Source of the DNA: DAIQNV01 sp036788215
GTDB taxonomy: Bacteria; Planctomycetota; Phycisphaerae; Phycisphaerales; UBA1924
Direction: 5' to 3'
DNA length: 18,138 nt
Assembly: GCA_036788215.1 (NCBI GenBank)
Contig: DAIQNV010000063.1
Coordinates: 1-18,138 of the forward strand
The notes below the pieces were generated by a model. That model was given only the letters and a program-made list of their open reading frames with translations. It searched no databases and had not been told where the DNA came from. Within the stretch, counting starts at the first letter, position 1, and each line of letters starts with the position of its first letter. Below are positions 6,784-14,541 of this stretch, in pieces. The translations under genes and the position numbers were made by a program.

Positions 6784-9002
6784 TGCACAGAAGAGAAACC
6801 CCCAGCGGCTCCACCGTTCGCGCGCTCGTCGCGCCCATCGTTCTCGGGCTCCTGGCCGCCTCCGGCAACGCCCAGGTCGTCGAGCAGAACCTCCTCCCCG
6901 CCACCGAGGCCCGGGGCGTCGTGCTGCGGGAGGGCTTCGAGCCCGTCCGGTTCTATGCGGACGGGCGCGAGGACCTGCTGCCCGCGCGGGAGATGTTCCG
7001 GCCGATGTGCGGGTCCGACCTGTCGCAGGTCGACGATGCGCAGCTGGCGGCGATGGCGGAGCTGCACCGCCAGCTGCACGCGGAGCTGCTCGACAAGCCG
7101 GTCGACCAGGCGACGACCGAGTCGGCGGGGATCGACATCCGGTTCGTGCTTTCGAGCAATGTGCCGCCCCAGGCGGTCCAGTCGTTCGCCCTGGCGGAGG
7201 CGTACCTCGAGTCGCTGTTCTCCGACCCGATCGAGATCCGCATCACGGTCGCCTTCGGGAACCTCGGTTCGGGCGTGATCGGGGGCACGAGTTCCACGAG
7301 CCTGAACACGACCTACGCGGACACGCGGGCGGGCCTCATCAACGGGATGGACTCGGACGACACGCTGCAGCCCTTCATGCCCACGGGCTCGACGATCCCG
7401 GTGCGCTACAACGCGTCGTCGACCGCGATCACGAACGAGAACCGCGTGTTCCTGAATGTCGCGAACTTCAACGCCACGGTGGGCACCGCGGGCACGAACT
7501 CCGCGTCGATGACCTACAACACAAACTTTTCGTTCGACTTCGACCCGAGGGACGGGATCACGGGTAGCCAGATCTCGCTCGTCGATGTGATCATCCACGA
7601 GACCGGGCACGCCATGGGCTTCACCAGCGGCATCGACTTCCGGACCAACGACATCGAGGCGATCGATCTCGTGCGTTTCCAGCGGACCGACGGCGCGAAC
7701 AACTACAACCCCGACACGCTGGCGCAGTTCCAGACGACGCCCCGCACGGTTGACTTCAACAACCCCAACGACGATCACAACTTCGACTTCATCGTTCGGG
7801 AGTGGCGGGCCTCGGACGGCAGCCCCTGGCAGGCCTCGCACTTCCGCGAGCAGTCCAACAACATCGGGATCATGGACCCGGCCTTCAGCGGGGGCCAGAC
7901 CTTCGTCAACCGCCAGCCCTTCGGATACTTCTCGCAGGCGGACATCGACATGTTCGACTTCATCGGGTACGACTACCCGCCCTGCGACGCACCGTTCATC
8001 TTCTCGTCCCCCTCGTCCGTCGAGGCGTGCGAGGGCCGGGTTGTGCAGTTGAGCGTCGGCTCGCTGAACGCGGGCTCTTTCCAGTGGAACCGCAACGGGC
8101 AGCCGATCTCGAACGGCGCCGACTTCTCCGGCGTGAACACGGACACGCTCACCATCAACGCGGTCAGCGCGGGCACCGTGGGCAACTACAGCGTCACGCT
8201 CGACGTGGCGGGCGGGGGGTGCCCCGTCACCTCCGACGCCGCCACGGTGTCGTCCGTGCCGCCTCCCCCGCTCTTCGGGCAGCCCCAGGACGCGACGGTC
8301 TGCCCGGGCGAGCCCGTGAGCTTCACCTCCGGGATCGACTTTGGCAACGCGGGCGCCGACTACCAGTGGTACGAGAACGGGCTCCCCCTGAGCAACGGCA
8401 ACGGCATCTCCGGTGCCCAGACCTTCACCCTTACCATCGCCTCCGCGGGGCCCAACCTCGACGGCAACCGCTACAGCTACGAGCTCATCGATGAGCTGAC
8501 CGGCTGCAGCAGCTTCTCGGAGAACGCGACGCTCACGGTCAACCAGCCCGCGTTCTTCAACCAGCAGCCCTCGAACACCAATGTCGACGAGGGACAGACG
8601 GCGCAGTTCCAGGTCGGCCTCTCCGCTTCGGCCTCGATCCAGTGGCAGAAGAACGGTCAGGACCTGGTGAACGGCGGGAACGTCTCGGGCGCGACCAGCA
8701 CCATCCTCTTCATCTCCAACGCCACCGAAGCCGACGAGGGCACCTACCGCGCCGTCGCCACTGCGAACGGGTGCGAGACCGTCTCGACCGCTGCGACGCT
8801 GACGGTGAACCCCGCGCCATCGGGCTGCAACCCGGCGGACCTCGCGGCGCCCTTCGGGCAGCTCACCTTCGCGGATATCTCGGCGTTCCTCGCCGCCTTC
8901 TCGGGCCAGCAGCCGGCGGCCGACCTCGCCGCCCCGTTCGGGCAGTACACCTTCGCGGACATCTCCGCGTTCCTCGCGGCCTTCTCCGGCGGCTGCCCCT
9001 AA
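6783..9002 (+). CDS. Secreted metalloprotease with three Ig-like domains and GC-type dockerin
   Basis: A 739-residue exported protein. The ATG at 6783 starts a signal peptide (basic MHRRETPSG, then VRALVAPIVLGLLAASGNA); an in-frame GTG at 6723 would bury it. The catalytic domain (about 60-400) has HETGHAMGFTSGID (His272, Glu273, His276, Asp285) and S-H353 ahead of I-M-D-P (363-366), the metzincin-like pattern of the NF038122-type family. Three Ig-like domains follow at about 404-490, 493-585 and 589-677, each with Q-W-x-x-N-G and, in the third, an A-D-E-G-T-Y-R-A-V-A strand. The last 58 residues (682-739) are a GC-type dockerin whose DNA is diverged from the two identical upstream copies. It is a paralogue of the neighbouring protease in the catalytic part but has quite different accessory domains. 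It probably acts outside the cytoplasm on proteins; the Ig domains may bind substrate or cell surface. Confidence 0.87.
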   Translation: MHRRETPSGSTVRALVAPIVLGLLAASGNAQVVEQNLLPATEARGVVLREGFEPVRFYADGREDLLPAREMFRPMCGSDLSQVDDAQLAAMAELHRQLHAELLDKPVDQATTESAGIDIRFVLSSNVPPQAVQSFALAEAYLESLFSDPIEIRITVAFGNLGSGVIGGTSSTSLNTTYADTRAGLINGMDSDDTLQPFMPTGSTIPVRYNASSTAITNENRVFLNVANFNATVGTAGTNSASMTYNTNFSFDFDPRDGITGSQISLVDVIIHETGHAMGFTSGIDFRTNDIEAIDLVRFQRTDGANNYNPDTLAQFQTTPRTVDFNNPNDDHNFDFIVREWRASDGSPWQASHFREQSNNIGIMDPAFSGGQTFVNRQPFGYFSQADIDMFDFIGYDYPPCDAPFIFSSPSSVEACEGRVVQLSVGSLNAGSFQWNRNGQPISNGADFSGVNTDTLTINAVSAGTVGNYSVTLDVAGGGCPVTSDAATVSSVPPPPLFGQPQDATVCPGEPVSFTSGIDFGNAGADYQWYENGLPLSNGNGISGAQTFTLTIASAGPNLDGNRYSYELIDELTGCSSFSENATLTVNQPAFFNQQPSNTNVDEGQTAQFQVGLSASASIQWQKNGQDLVNGGNVSGATSTILFISNATEADEGTYRAVATANGCETVSTAATLTVNPAPSGCNPADLAAPFGQLTFADISAFLAAFSGQQPAADLAAPFGQYTFADISAFLAAFSGGCP

Positions 9003-9033
9003 GGGGCGACCCGGGCATCCCGAGCACCTCAAT

Positions 9034-9064
9034 GGCCGCCTCCTCCGGGGGGCGGCCTTTCTTT
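9034..9064 (+). terminator. Rho-independent terminator after the Ig-domain protease
   Basis: GGCCGCC (9034-9040) pairs with GGCGGCC (9051-9057) and is followed by TTTCTTT. It lies 31 bases after the stop codon. Confidence 0.8.
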
Positions 9065-9091
9065 GCGCCCCGCCCGTTCCCGGATTTGTCC

Positions 9092-9120
9092 TTGCCCGCC
9101 CGGGGCCCGCGCCCGATACT
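9092..9120 (+). promoter_or_regulatory. Probable sigma-70-type promoter of the sugar dehydrogenase gene
   Basis: TTGCCC (9092-9097) and GATACT (9115-9120) are 17 bases apart, the standard spacing, and lie between the upstream terminator and the ATG at 9154. The leader would be about 27 bases and contain the AGGAG ribosome site. Confidence 0.45.
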
Positions 9121-9153
9121 GAAGGCCTCGCGGGGCTGGAGCAGGAGAACACC

Positions 9154-10584
9154 ATGCGTGACCGTCTCGCCATCGGCGCCCTGATCGCCGTGTCCGGAGT
9201 TGCGGGGCTGCACAACCTGGCGACCGCCCAGGTCGAGCTCGCCACCGAGCCCTTCATCACGGGGCTGATCAGCCCGGTTTACATGGCGCAGGCCCCGGGG
9301 CAGGACCGGTACTTCTGGGTCGTTGAGCAGCGGGTCAGCACCGCCAATGGGCCCCGGGGCCAGCTCCGGGTCTACGACAGCCAGGCGGGCCAGCTCCTGC
9401 CCACGCCCGCACTGCAGATCCCCGTCTCCACCGGGAGCGAGCAGGGCCTGCTGGGCCTCGCCTTCCACCCCGACTTCCAGAACAACGGCCGGCTTTACAT
9501 CAACTACACCCAGCCCAACGGCGCGACCCGCATCGTCGAGTACACCGCCTCGGGCGCCGACCGGACGACGATCGATCCCGCGACCGCGCGGTCGATCCTC
9601 TCGATCGCGCAGCCCTTCGCGAACCACAACGCGGGGTGGATCGGCTTCAGCCCGATCGACGGGTATCTCTACATCCCGACGGGCGACGGGGGCTCGGGCG
9701 GGGACCCGGGCAACCGGGCCCAGGACATCACCAACCAACTCCTGGGCAAGGTGCTCCGCATCGATGTCGATGGCGACGACTTCCCCGCGGACGCCAACCG
9801 CAACTACGCCATCCCCCAGGACAACCCCTTCGTCGGGGTGACTGGCGACGACGAGATCTGGTCCTACGGGCTGCGCAACCCGTTCCGCGCCTCCTTCGAC
9901 CGCGAGACGGGCGACTTTTGGATCGGCGATGTCGGCCAGGGGAACATCGAGGAGGTCAGCTACCAGCCCGCCTCCTCCGCCGGGGGGGAGAACTATGGCT
10001 GGCGGTGCTACGAGGGGAACCAGCCCTTCAACACCAGCAACTGCCCGCCCGCCAGCGAATTGACCTTCCCCATCCACCAGTACACCCACTTCGGCCCGGG
10101 GCAGCCCTTCCGCTGCTCGATCACCGGGGGCGTCGTCTACCGGGGATGCAGCCTCTACCAGCACACGGGCTGGTACTTCTTCGCCGACTACTGCTCCAAC
10201 GAGGTCTTCCGCCTCTCGATCGACGACGGGGTGACCCAGGAGGTCGTCAACATCACCGGCGAACTGGGCAACTACGGGGGCAACCCCGTCGCCTTCGCGC
10301 AGGACAACGAGGGCGAGATCTACATCGTCTCCCTCAACGGCACGATCTCGAGGATTGTCCCCGCCCCCTCGGTCAACCCCTGCCTCGACAACTGCGTCGT
10401 CCCGTGCAACCCCGTCCTGGGGTTCGCGGAGCCCTGCGACCAGGCGACCTTCTCCGACATCACCGCGTTCCTCGCCGCCTTCGGCAACCAGGACCCCATC
10501 GCCGACTTCGAGCCCCCCTTCGGCGAGTTCACCTTCACCGATGTCCTGCGCTTCCTGACGCTCTTCAACGCCGGCTGCCCCTGA
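9154..10584 (+). CDS. PQQ-type glucose/sorbosone dehydrogenase-like protein with GC-type dockerin
   Basis: A 476-residue exported protein. The ATG at 9154 has AGGAG 6 bases upstream and starts a signal peptide (MRDRLAIGALIAVSGVAG to ATAQ). Residues about 27-405 form a beta-propeller of the glucose/sorbosone dehydrogenase (GSDH) family: GLLGLAFHPDFQNNGRLYIN, F-A-N-H158-N-A-G-W, DGYLYIPTGDGG, GKVLRIDVDGDD, WSYGLRNPFR (Arg241), and E-N-Y-G-W. In the characterised soluble PQQ glucose dehydrogenase, a His and an Arg in equivalent motifs take part in catalysis and PQQ binding. By analogy this enzyme may oxidise a sugar outside the cytoplasm, though many GSDH homologues have no known substrate. Residues 418-476 are a GC-type dockerin with a good second repeat and a degenerate first one. 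Extra cysteines occur in and before it (CLDNCVVPCNP, EPCDQ). Confidence 0.88.
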   Translation: MRDRLAIGALIAVSGVAGLHNLATAQVELATEPFITGLISPVYMAQAPGQDRYFWVVEQRVSTANGPRGQLRVYDSQAGQLLPTPALQIPVSTGSEQGLLGLAFHPDFQNNGRLYINYTQPNGATRIVEYTASGADRTTIDPATARSILSIAQPFANHNAGWIGFSPIDGYLYIPTGDGGSGGDPGNRAQDITNQLLGKVLRIDVDGDDFPADANRNYAIPQDNPFVGVTGDDEIWSYGLRNPFRASFDRETGDFWIGDVGQGNIEEVSYQPASSAGGENYGWRCYEGNQPFNTSNCPPASELTFPIHQYTHFGPGQPFRCSITGGVVYRGCSLYQHTGWYFFADYCSNEVFRLSIDDGVTQEVVNITGELGNYGGNPVAFAQDNEGEIYIVSLNGTISRIVPAPSVNPCLDNCVVPCNPVLGFAEPCDQATFSDITAFLAAFGNQDPIADFEPPFGEFTFTDVLRFLTLFNAGCP

Positions 10585-10610
10585 GCGGCACGCTCATCAC
10601 GAACCACGCG

Positions 10611-10642
10611 AGCCGCCCCACATCGGGGCGGCTTGTCTCTTT
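10611..10642 (+). terminator. Rho-independent terminator after the dehydrogenase gene
   Basis: AGCCGCCCC (10611-10619) and GGGGCGGCT (10625-10633) form a perfect 9-bp stem with a 5-base loop, followed by TGTCTCTTT. Confidence 0.85.
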
Positions 10643-10670
10643 CAGCCCGCGCACCCGTCGCCCGTTTGCC

Positions 10671-10707
10671 AAAGACAAAGGGCGGCCTGCCAACCGGCAA
10701 GCCGCCC
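10671..10707 (-). terminator. Terminator of the leftward transketolase gene
   Basis: Read on the minus strand, GGGCGGC and GCCGCCC arms (10701-10707 and 10680-10686) continue past one mismatch into TGCC/GGCA around a 4-base loop, then TTTGTCTTT. It lies about 40 bases past the tkt stop codon, facing the dehydrogenase terminator. Confidence 0.75.
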
Positions 10708-10709
10708 GC

Positions 10710-10741
10710 TTCGTCTCTTCGTCTCTTGATCTCTTCGTCTC
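10710..10741. repeat. Four tandem 8-mers (TTCGTCTC)
   Basis: TTCGTCTC occurs at 10710, 10718 and 10734, with a variant TTGATCTC at 10726. The array lies between the tkt stop codon and its terminator hairpin, so it would be in the tkt 3' untranslated mRNA. Confidence 0.8.
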
Positions 10742-10748
10742 TTCCCGA

Positions 10749-12722
10749 TCACGCGACCTGCAGAACCTCCATCGCCTTCTTGACGATGTCCTCCGCGGTC
10801 AGGCCGCACATCTGCAGCATCTCTTCCGCGGTGCGGGCGCTCTTGGGGATGCGCTTGACGTACATCTGCTCGAGGGTGAAGGCGTCTCCGCTGCCGACGA
10901 GGGCGTCGGCGATCGCCGACCCGAGGCCGCCGCCGTAGTTGTCCTCGATGCTGATGGCGTACCCGCCGTTCTGGGCGATCAGGTCCAGGAGCTTGTCGTC
11001 ATCGAAGGGGATGGAGTACATGTCGACGAGCGTCGCGCTGACGCCCGCCTTGTCGAGCAGCTCGAGCGCCTCGTTCGCGACGTGCACCATGTAGCCCGCG
11101 GCGCACAGCACGATGTCCCGGCCCTTCTGCAGCACCTCGAACCCGCCCAGGTTGAACACCTGGTCGTCGGAGTAGAGGAACTCCGTCTCCGCGCGGAGCG
11201 TCCGCATGTAGCACATGCCCTCGTACTCCGCCATCACGCCGGTGAGGGCGTAGGCGGCGTACGCGTCGGCGGGCTGCAGGATGTAGCACCCCGGGTTCCC
11301 GCGATGGTCCGTGGCGGTCGACAGGCTGCGGAACCAGGCGACATCCGGCAGGCTCATCTGGCTGGGCCCGTCCGCTGCGAGGGTGATGCCGGCATGGCTG
11401 CCCACCAGCTTCAGCCCCACGCCCGAGTTCATCGCCATCTCGATCTGGTCGTAGGCACGCGTGAAGAACTTCGCGAAGGTCGAGCAGAAGGGGATCTTCC
11501 CGCCCGCCGACATGCCCGCCGCCACGGAGATCATGTTCTGCTCCGCGATCTTGCACTCGACGAAGCGGGACCCGAGCTCCGCGTCCTTCGCGAACATCTC
11601 GGCAAAGGTCGAGTTGCTCACGTCGGCGTCGAGCGAGACGACGTCCTTGCAGGTCCGGCCCAGGGCCCGCAGGGCGATGCCGTAGGCGCGCCGGGTCGCG
11701 AGCTTGCCGGAGTGGATGATGCTCTCCATGTCGAGCGACTTCATGAACACGCTCATCGGGGGCAACTCCACCATCGGCGCCTCGCGGGCCGACGCTTCCG
11801 TCGGGGGCTGGATGGTGAACTGGTCGCCCGTCCCAAGGGCGGTCGTCAATTCCATCTGGCGCTCGTTCAGCTCGGTGATGACGCGCTCGAGGGCCTCGCC
11901 CGCGGGGGGCTTGCCGTGCCAGCCCCCGCCCTGGATGCTCGGGGCGCCCCAACCCTTCACCGTCCGCGCGACGACCGCCATGGGCTTCGCGTCGCCTTCC
12001 TGCTCCGCCCGGGCGGCGAAGGCGTCGAACGCGCCCTTGATCTGGTCGGGCGCGTGCCCGTCGATCGAGACCACCTCGTAGCCGATCGCCTCGAGCCGGC
12101 GGGCCAGGCCCTCCGGGCTCTGCTGCGGGCTGACGCGACCGGCCTGCCCGTACTCGTTGCAGTTGAAGATCGGCAGCACGTTGGTCAGCTTGTGGTCGAC
12201 AATGAAGTCAAGCGCCTCGGCGACCTGGCCCTCGCGGGCCTCGCCGTCGCCGATGATGCAGTAGATCCGCCGGTCGTTGTCATCCAGGCGGGCCGCCTTG
12301 GCGAGCCCCGCCGCCACGCTCAGGCCCTGCCCGAGGCTCCCGGTCGCGGCGTCGAAGAGCGGGAAGCCCTCCATCGGGTTGGGGTGACCGTCGAGGACGC
12401 TGTCCCAGGCCCGCAGGCCCTTGAGGTCGTCCTGTGTCAGGCGGCGACGCTCCTCGCCGGGCCGGCCCACCTGCACGCCCAGGCGGGCAGCCGCCGCGTA
12501 GATCACGGGGACCGCGTGGCCCTCGCTGAGCACCAGGCGGTCGCTCGTCGGGTACTCGGGGTACTCGGGGCTCCACCGCATGGAGTGGAACATGAGCACC
12601 GTGACGATGTGACCCAGGCTCAGGGCGCTGGTGGTGTGTCCGCTCCCCGCTGCGGCGCACATCTCCGCGCTCAGCCGGTCCAGGTCGATCGCTTGCGCAT
12701 GAACGGCGGCCTCGAAGCTCAT
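10749..12722 (-). CDS. tkt: Transketolase
   Basis: A 657-residue protein of usual full length. It moves two-carbon ketol units between sugar phosphates in the pentose phosphate pathway, using thiamine diphosphate (ThDP) and a divalent metal, in the cytoplasm. The ThDP domain shows G-S-G-H-T near residue 26, S-E-G-H69, T-G-S-L-G-Q-G (127-133) and the cofactor motif G-D-G-E-A-x-E-G (158-165) with the later N-C-N-E (187-190). The pyrimidine-binding domain has E394 in A-E-Q-N-M, the family's cofactor-activating glutamate. Then come P-D-V-A-W-F-R and the C-terminal domain. The ATG at 12722 has AAAGGAG 8 bases upstream; the frame stays open further upstream, but that part is not transketolase-like. 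It is single-gene, and convergent with the dehydrogenase gene. Confidence 0.96.
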   Translation of the reverse strand: MSFEAAVHAQAIDLDRLSAEMCAAAGSGHTTSALSLGHIVTVLMFHSMRWSPEYPEYPTSDRLVLSEGHAVPVIYAAAARLGVQVGRPGEERRRLTQDDLKGLRAWDSVLDGHPNPMEGFPLFDAATGSLGQGLSVAAGLAKAARLDDNDRRIYCIIGDGEAREGQVAEALDFIVDHKLTNVLPIFNCNEYGQAGRVSPQQSPEGLARRLEAIGYEVVSIDGHAPDQIKGAFDAFAARAEQEGDAKPMAVVARTVKGWGAPSIQGGGWHGKPPAGEALERVITELNERQMELTTALGTGDQFTIQPPTEASAREAPMVELPPMSVFMKSLDMESIIHSGKLATRRAYGIALRALGRTCKDVVSLDADVSNSTFAEMFAKDAELGSRFVECKIAEQNMISVAAGMSAGGKIPFCSTFAKFFTRAYDQIEMAMNSGVGLKLVGSHAGITLAADGPSQMSLPDVAWFRSLSTATDHRGNPGCYILQPADAYAAYALTGVMAEYEGMCYMRTLRAETEFLYSDDQVFNLGGFEVLQKGRDIVLCAAGYMVHVANEALELLDKAGVSATLVDMYSIPFDDDKLLDLIAQNGGYAISIEDNYGGGLGSAIADALVGSGDAFTLEQMYVKRIPKSARTAEEMLQMCGLTAEDIVKKAMEVLQVA

Positions 12723-13023
12723 GGGGTCGGCTCCTTTCACGCCCGAAGGGGTCCTCCAGCCGCCGCTCTGCGCGGCCAGCCGAAGCCAACACCCGCCGAA
12801 CGCGGCCGACCCGATCGGGCGGTCGCTTGTCTTCACCACCGCAGGGCCGCCGACAACCCGCCGACACCCCCCGCGTGGAAACAGAGAGTATCCCGCCAAC
12901 CCCCCACATTCGCAACCCACGCCCATCCTTCGGGCGATCGGGGTAGGTCGCCAGCCGGTGTGCCGACCCGCGCAGCGGGCGCGTCGGGCCGGAGCATCGA
13001 CGACCCATAGACCTGCCCACCCC

Positions 13024-13059
13024 GCTGGCCACCCAGCTGGCCACCCAGCTGGCCACCCA
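13024..13059. repeat. Three perfect 12-bp tandem repeats upstream of dnaN
   Basis: GCTGGCCACCCA is repeated exactly at 13024, 13036 and 13048. Each unit contains the small palindrome TGGCCA. It lies 215 bases upstream of dnaN. Confidence 0.92.
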
Positions 13060-13084
13060 CCCGCCAGCCGACCCCCACCCCCCG

Positions 13085-13115
13085 TTTGGCCCTTTGGCCC
13101 TTTCCCATTTGGCCC
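13085..13115. repeat. TTTGGCCC 8-mer array upstream of dnaN
   Basis: TTTGGCCC occurs at 13085, 13093 and 13108, with a TTTCCCA spacer before the third copy and TTTGC after it. It sits 25 bases after the 12-mer array and just upstream of the possible dnaN promoter. Confidence 0.85.
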
Positions 13116-13273
13116 TTTGCTCCGCCCCCCACCCCCACTCCCTTGCGGTACACTTGCCCCGCACCTACGAAGTATCCGAACCCCCGCCCCAAGATGGGGC
13201 GAGCCCGGGACTTGGACCCCACGATCACCCGCGACTCCCCAGGGGGAGCCGCACCACCGGAGCAGGACCCGCC

Positions 13274-14437
13274 ATGAAGGTCATTTGCGACCGCGGCGCG
13301 CTCGCCGAAGCCATCGGACTCGTCTCGTCCGTCGTCGCCGCGAGGACCCCGCGCCCGCAGCTCCGCTGCGTCAAGCTGACCGCGGAGACGATCGGCAAGT
13401 CCGGGCGGCTGACCCTGGCCGCGACCGACGCGGAGATCTCGATCGAGCTGAGGCTGGAGATGGTCTCCGTCGAGCGGGACGGGACGGCGCTGGTGCCGGC
13501 GGACAAGCTCTCGCAGATCGTCCGCAACCAGGACACCGACCCGACGCTCACGATCGAGGCGGAGGGCGACATCACGCATGTGAAGGGCGTCGACGCTCAC
13601 TACCAGCTCCGGGGCTTCCCGGCGGACGAGTTCCCCGACATCCCGGGCCCGGAAGAGGCGGCCAAGTCCAAGGGTGGCTTCACCCACCGCGCCGGGGAGA
13701 TCGACGAACTCATCCGCAGGACGGTCTTCGCGACCGCTCGGGAGAACTCGCGCTACGCCATCAACGGCGTCCTTATCCGTCGTGATGGCAAGCAGTTGGA
13801 GTTTGTTGCGACCGATGGCCGCCGCCTCGCACTCGCCAAGGCCACCCTCGACGACGCGGACGGGGAGCAGGTCTCGGTGATCGCTGCGGCCAAGGCGCTG
13901 ACCATGCTGCAGAGGCTCATCTCCGACGAGGACGAGCCCATCTCGATCTCCGTCTCCGACAACAAGGTCGTCTTCGCGATCGGCCTCGCGGCGGGCGGGC
14001 CCTCGGAGGACTGCCGGGCGGTCCTCGCGGCCAACCTCGTCGAGGGCACCTTCCCCCCCTACGACGATGTCATCCCCAAGGACCAGGACATCAAGGTGGG
14101 CTTCGACCGCGACGTGCTCGCCTCCGCGGTCCGTCGCGCGGCGCTGCTCACCAACGAGGAATCACGGGGCGTCCGCATGGCCTTTACCGGCGCCGACAAG
14201 AAGCTGGAGCTCTCCAGCAGGGTCCCTGAAATGGGCGAGGCCCGCATCGGCGTCGACCTCGCCAGTTTCGACGGCACCGACATCGAGATCGGCTTCAACC
14301 CCGCCTTCCTGACGGACGCGCTGAAGGTCATCGACCAGCCCGATGTCGTCTTCGAGCTGAAGGCGCCCAACAAGCCCGGGCTGCTCAAGGCGGGGCCCTC
14401 GTTCACCTATGTGGTGATGCCGGTCAACCTGCAGTAG
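13274..14437 (+). CDS. dnaN: DNA polymerase III subunit beta (sliding clamp)
   Basis: A 387-residue protein of typical length for the ring-shaped clamp that tethers the replicative polymerase to DNA. It starts MKVICDRGALAEAIGLVSSVV, as clamps do, and shows the usual three-domain pattern: FPADEFPDIP and F-A-T-A-R-E-N-S-R-Y-A-I-N-G-V in the first half, A-T-D-G-R-R-L-A in the second, and G-T-F-P-P-Y-D-D-V-I-P before the third. It ends in V-V-M-P-V-N-L-Q, the conserved C-terminal M-P-x-x-L type tail that helps form the hydrophobic partner-binding pocket. The ATG at 13274 has AGGA 6 bases upstream. In many bacteria dnaA lies next to dnaN; here the upstream neighbour is a divergent tkt, so the usual dnaA-dnaN pair is broken at this locus. 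Confidence 0.96.
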   Translation: MKVICDRGALAEAIGLVSSVVAARTPRPQLRCVKLTAETIGKSGRLTLAATDAEISIELRLEMVSVERDGTALVPADKLSQIVRNQDTDPTLTIEAEGDITHVKGVDAHYQLRGFPADEFPDIPGPEEAAKSKGGFTHRAGEIDELIRRTVFATARENSRYAINGVLIRRDGKQLEFVATDGRRLALAKATLDDADGEQVSVIAAAKALTMLQRLISDEDEPISISVSDNKVVFAIGLAAGGPSEDCRAVLAANLVEGTFPPYDDVIPKDQDIKVGFDRDVLASAVRRAALLTNEESRGVRMAFTGADKKLELSSRVPEMGEARIGVDLASFDGTDIEIGFNPAFLTDALKVIDQPDVVFELKAPNKPGLLKAGPSFTYVVMPVNLQ

Positions 14438-14455
14438 AGCGATCGCCCCGAGGGA

Positions 14456-14489
14456 CGCGTGCACCGGACCCGCGCCTTAGGTGCGCGCG
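14456..14489 (+). terminator. Hairpin between dnaN and the convergent membrane-protein gene
   Basis: CGCGTGCACC (14456-14465) and GGTGCGCGCG (14480-14489) form a 10-bp stem with one G-T pair and a 14-base loop, 18 bases after the dnaN stop. There is no T-run, so it may only aid rho-dependent termination. Confidence 0.35.
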
Positions 14490-14541
14490 GAGCCGATCGC
14501 CCGGCACGCCCCTTGTCCCCCGGATCAGGGTGTTCCAAGAT

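Larger units (their letters stand above)
12723..13273. other. 551-base intergenic region between tkt and dnaN
   Basis: Both flanking genes are transcribed away from this region, so it should hold both promoters. Open frames cross it on both strands, but they are proline/glycine/arginine-rich and lack family features, so I see no gene. It contains two short repeat arrays, listed separately, and a possible -10 box GGTACACT (TACACT at 13149-13154) 119 bases before dnaN. I found no DnaA box (TTATCCACA type). Confidence 0.6.

Noticed and set aside
6702..9260. Leftward 852-codon open frame antisense to the Ig-domain protease
   Set aside because: Its composition (Arg, Val, Gly, Asp) is that of a GC-rich shadow frame, with no domain motifs. 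The plus-strand protein has a signal peptide, zinc motif and Ig domains.
1921..10584. Single operon of four dockerin genes
   Set aside because: Hairpins with T-rich tails follow each gene, and promoter-like sequences precede some of them, so separate transcripts are more likely.
9636..13010. Rightward 1124-codon open frame across the dehydrogenase, tkt and the intergenic gap
   Set aside because: It runs through two terminators and antisense to transketolase, with no recognisable protein features. This is a GC-bias artefact.
13024..13059. CRISPR-like array
   Set aside because: The repeats are 12 bases, directly adjacent and without spacers.
12723..13273. Replication origin next to dnaN
   Set aside because: dnaN and repeats made this attractive, but there are no DnaA-box-like nonamers, no AT-rich stretch and no dnaA. 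A genome-wide GC-skew plot would settle it.
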